This document shows, in pieces, positions 62,320 to 64,000 of a stretch of 64,000 nucleotides of DNA. The DNA comes from Elusimicrobiota bacterium (GTDB taxonomy: Bacteria; Elusimicrobiota; Elusimicrobia; Elusimicrobiales; UBA9959): positions 62,001 through 126,000 of the forward strand of contig DMES01000077.1 of NCBI GenBank assembly GCA_003450815.1, given 5' to 3'. Each line of letters begins with the position of its first letter. Within the stretch, counting starts at the first letter, position 1. The translations under genes were made by a program, and so were the position numbers. The notes beneath the pieces were generated by a model. It saw only the letters and a list, made by a program, of their open reading frames with translations, made no database searches and was not told the DNA's origin.

Positions 62320-62544
62320 TCACCCAACCCGCACTTCTTTGACTTCGGGAACTTCTTCCTTTATCATCTTTTCCACCACATGTTTAAGCGTCATAGTGGC
62401 ATGCGGGCAGCAGCCGCAGGCGCCGGTAAGTTTTACAGTTACCACGCCGGTTTTTTCATCCACCCCCAGCAACTCAACGGAGCCGCCGTCAGCCGCAAGC
62501 ATGGGCTTGATTTTTACAATTACTTTTTCAATCTTGTTCTTCAT
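62320..62544 (-). CDS. NifU-like C-terminal scaffold protein
   Basis: The 75-residue protein carries the NifU C-terminal domain with KPMLAADGGSVELL and the CGCCPHA cysteine pair, a carrier for nascent Fe-S clusters. AGGAGG precedes the ATG at 62544. Many Fe-S enzymes in this window (NadA, RlmN, radical SAM, the dehydrogenase) would need such a carrier. Confidence 0.92.
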   Translation of the reverse strand: MKNKIEKVIVKIKPMLAADGGSVELLGVDEKTGVVTVKLTGACGCCPHATMTLKHVVEKMIKEEVPEVKEVRVG

Positions 62545-62565
62545 AAGACCTCCTGGCTTAAAGCA

Positions 62566-62672
62566 GGCATCGGTAAAGGTATAGATAAAGGAACTGTCAC
62601 TTCTCACTTGACGCTGAATTATGCTTAGCCCCTACCTTAACCTCTACCTTTCCCTTTGTCTCTGCCTGCTGT
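62566..62672. repeat. Intergenic hairpin, GGTAAAGG words
   Basis: The left arm (about 62567-62593) reads GCAGGCATCGGTAAAGGTAT and on. The right arm (about 62634-62670) reads TACCTTAACCTCTACCTTTC and on, ending TCTCTGCCTGC. It precedes the NifU-like gene. Confidence 0.65.
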
Positions 62673-62735
62673 TACTAATTATAGCAAGTCTGCCTCAAGC
62701 ACCGCTAAAACCAAAATATTTGTACAATATCGGAT

Positions 62736-63113
62736 ATGCTGCGCGAAACGCCTAATATCCGCCAGATACCAGGGGAACCGCCGCGCCGGTGGTTTGCGGA
62801 CGAGTTTTTTGACCTTATAGTCTGGTTTGACACGGACGGGGCCGTGAACGGGTTTCAGTTGTGCTACGACCGCGAGTTCCACCCGCGTGCTTTAACCTGG
62901 ACAAAGAGCGCAGGCTATACCCATAACGCCATAGACGACGGAGACACCGCTACAGGTTCGCACAAATCCTCTCCGGTGCTAGTTCCCGACGGCGCTTTCA
63001 ACGCAAAAAACATTTACAGCCAGTTTGAAAAAGCAAGCGCTCTTCTGCCGGAAGATATCTGCAAAATAACGCTTGAAAAAATAAAAGAGTTTCCGGATGC
63101 TGACAAACTTTAA
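62736..63113 (+). CDS. Conserved hypothetical protein, 125 aa
   Basis: Compact protein with PRRWFADEFFDLIVWFDTDG, GFQLCYDREFHPRALTW and GYTHNAIDDG; the density of invariant-looking aromatic and acidic residues suggests a conserved family, but I cannot assign a function. It overlaps the next gene by 17 bases, so they are co-expressed. Confidence 0.7.
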   Translation: MLRETPNIRQIPGEPPRRWFADEFFDLIVWFDTDGAVNGFQLCYDREFHPRALTWTKSAGYTHNAIDDGDTATGSHKSSPVLVPDGAFNAKNIYSQFEKASALLPEDICKITLEKIKEFPDADKL

Positions 63114-63585
63114 ACCGGCCATGGGCAGCGGCGACGACGGAACGACCGGCCTGCTTTTGGGCAGGCGGGTTTCAAAAACCGATGTGCGCGTGAAGGCGAA
63201 CGCCCTTATAGACGAGTTAACCGCCTGGCTGGGGCTTGCTAAAACCAAGGGACCGGCCTCCTCGCGGGATGGGCTGGAAGCCGCGCAAAAAGACCTGTTC
63301 ACGCTTGCCGCCCACATAGCCGGGCTTGATAATTCAAAAACGATAGAATCCGTAACCCGCAAACTTGAAAAAGAAATAACCCGCCTCTCCGAAAACCTGC
63401 CTAAACTTAAATCTTTCACGGTTCCCGGCAAAACCGAAGCGGAGGCTACGCTGCACTTAGCCCGCGCCAGGTGCCGCTCAGCCGAGATATTAACCTGGCA
63501 TGTAAAAAAAGCCAAACCCTGCGCCGTTTACCTAAACCGCCTATCCGATTACCTCTTCCTGTTAACCCAGATAAGTTGCAAGTAA
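63097..63585 (+). CDS. Cob(I)alamin adenosyltransferase-like protein (PduO/MMAB type)
   Basis: The 162-residue protein has GSGDDGTTGLLLGRRVSK near the N-terminus (the family TGDxGxT ATP loop), VKANALIDELTAWLGLAK (the DELxxxLG helix), LHLARARCRSAE with the conserved Arg and Glu, and YLNRLSDYLFLL at the end. These match the PduO fold that makes adenosylcobalamin. The first helix is irregular and slightly shortened. Function inferred from motifs. Confidence 0.8.
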   Translation: MLTNFKPAMGSGDDGTTGLLLGRRVSKTDVRVKANALIDELTAWLGLAKTKGPASSRDGLEAAQKDLFTLAAHIAGLDNSKTIESVTRKLEKEITRLSENLPKLKSFTVPGKTEAEATLHLARARCRSAEILTWHVKKAKPCAVYLNRLSDYLFLLTQISCK

Positions 63586-63815
63586 TACCCTAAAAAATAT
63601 TTATGGCCAATCATGCTCCTGCATGGTATATTGGTTTAGCCATCGGCTAAACAAAAGGCGTTTTTATTTAACCGCCGCTCCTGGGTCAAATACCCTGACG
63701 GACTTGGTTCTTCGGCCTCATGAAGTTCACCGGCAAACGGAGTAAACTTATATCATGAGGCTTTGGAACGGCACGGTAAGCCACATCCGGGATCAAGCAC
63801 TAAGGAGATAATAAA
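63586..63815. other. Intergenic region with two hairpins
   Basis: GTTTAGCC/GGCTAAAC (63634-63641 with 63645-63652) follows the adenosyltransferase gene as a possible terminator. GCCTCATGA/TCATGAGGC (63715-63723 with 63753-63761) lies upstream of the next start and could be a leader stem. No gene seen. Confidence 0.5.
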
Positions 63816-64000
63816 ATGAAAACCACTAAAATATTTGCCACCGCGGTGTTCACGGTCTTCGCTTACGGCGTAGCTTATGCCGGGGAGTTAGAAGCGGAAA
63901 GGATGGATAGCGGCATAAAGTTCGGCGAAACATCTTTTATGACCGAGGCCCCCGCGGTCCAGGGGGCCGGCGACTTTAAAGCCGGGCCCACAGCGGCACT
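63816..64000 (+). CDS. Secreted protein, 5' part only
   Basis: ATG at 63816 with AAGGAG upstream begins a signal peptide (MKTTKIFATAVFTVFAYG, ending AYA) and then an acidic mature part. It continues beyond the window, so product and length are unknown. Confidence 0.7.
   Translation, partial: MKTTKIFATAVFTVFAYGVAYAGELEAERMDSGIKFGETSFMTEAPAVQGAGDFKAGPTAA

Noticed and set aside
63683..63735. Words GGGTCAAATACCC and GTTCACCGGC shared with the leader at 16.0-16.1 kb
   Set aside because: The words occur in opposite order and with different surroundings, so chance is more likely than a common RNA.
1..64000. CRISPR array in the direct repeats
   Set aside because: The repeats are unevenly spaced tandem words or palindromes at gene ends. 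No regularly spaced identical repeats with unique spacers and no cas genes.

Overview
The window comes from a diderm (Gram-negative-type) bacterium. The sequence shows an LPS-core heptose nucleotide gene, a TolC/MacA/MacB-like tripartite exporter, a beta-barrel outer-membrane protein and many Sec signal peptides. Most genes are GC-rich (roughly 55-60 % judged by eye). My best guess is Elusimicrobiota or a neighbouring uncultured phylum. That guess rests on protein style (clostripain paralogues, GAF/HD-GYP, short TPR proteins, DapL-type lysine route) and not on a marker tree. No rRNA, intact tRNA or CRISPR array was found.

Layout. 0.1-9.7 kb is a mostly minus-strand housekeeping block: rfaE2, accC, a zinc-ribbon/TPR membrane protein, accB, mtnP-cdd, glyA, a low-Mr phosphatase, rsmI and a GAF/HD-GYP protein. 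9.8-14.9 kb is plus strand: dapB-dapL, a hydrolase, a beta-barrel protein and a hypothetical. 15.0-21.8 kb is an AT-richer accessory block. It holds an ATC-hydrolase-like protein, a folded leader with a terminator, a small secreted peptide, then four overlapping genes (radical SAM, GNAT, family-5 solute-binding protein, hybrid histidine kinase with two receivers). I regard it as the best candidate for an undescribed system: a modified-peptide signalling or sensing cassette. 22-25.5 kb is serC-serA-DUF1015, preceded by a 0.6-kb non-coding region with two perfect 81-nt repeats that resemble degenerate tRNA-Ser. 26-34 kb carries gsk, an AAA/DUF4143 ATPase, mutL, a four-repeat secreted protein, a clostripain-like protease and a RAYT transposase flanked by its own palindromes. 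34-46 kb carries mutS, dusB, a zincin-like protein, a REC-GspE/PilB fusion, a TPR protein and the MacB-MacA-TolC exporter. 46-50 kb is a two-gene iron-sulfur/flavin amine or imino-acid dehydrogenase. 50-64 kb carries a membrane/TPR protein, folD, GNAT, a methyltransferase, a second clostripain, trmO, rlmN, nadA, ugpQ, PHP, a NifU-like protein and a cobalamin adenosyltransferase-like gene; a secreted protein runs off the end.

The non-coding DNA is unusual. At least a dozen gene junctions hold long imperfect hairpins whose arms are tandem 6-12-nt words, a different word family at each site. The words contain stop codons, and at least eleven genes terminate on a stop codon supplied by such a repeat. 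Two of the word families have also entered the histidine-kinase gene in frame. A second repeat class, a 21-25-nt REP-like palindrome, flanks the RAYT gene and supplies the stop codons of both trmO and rlmN at 58.4 kb.
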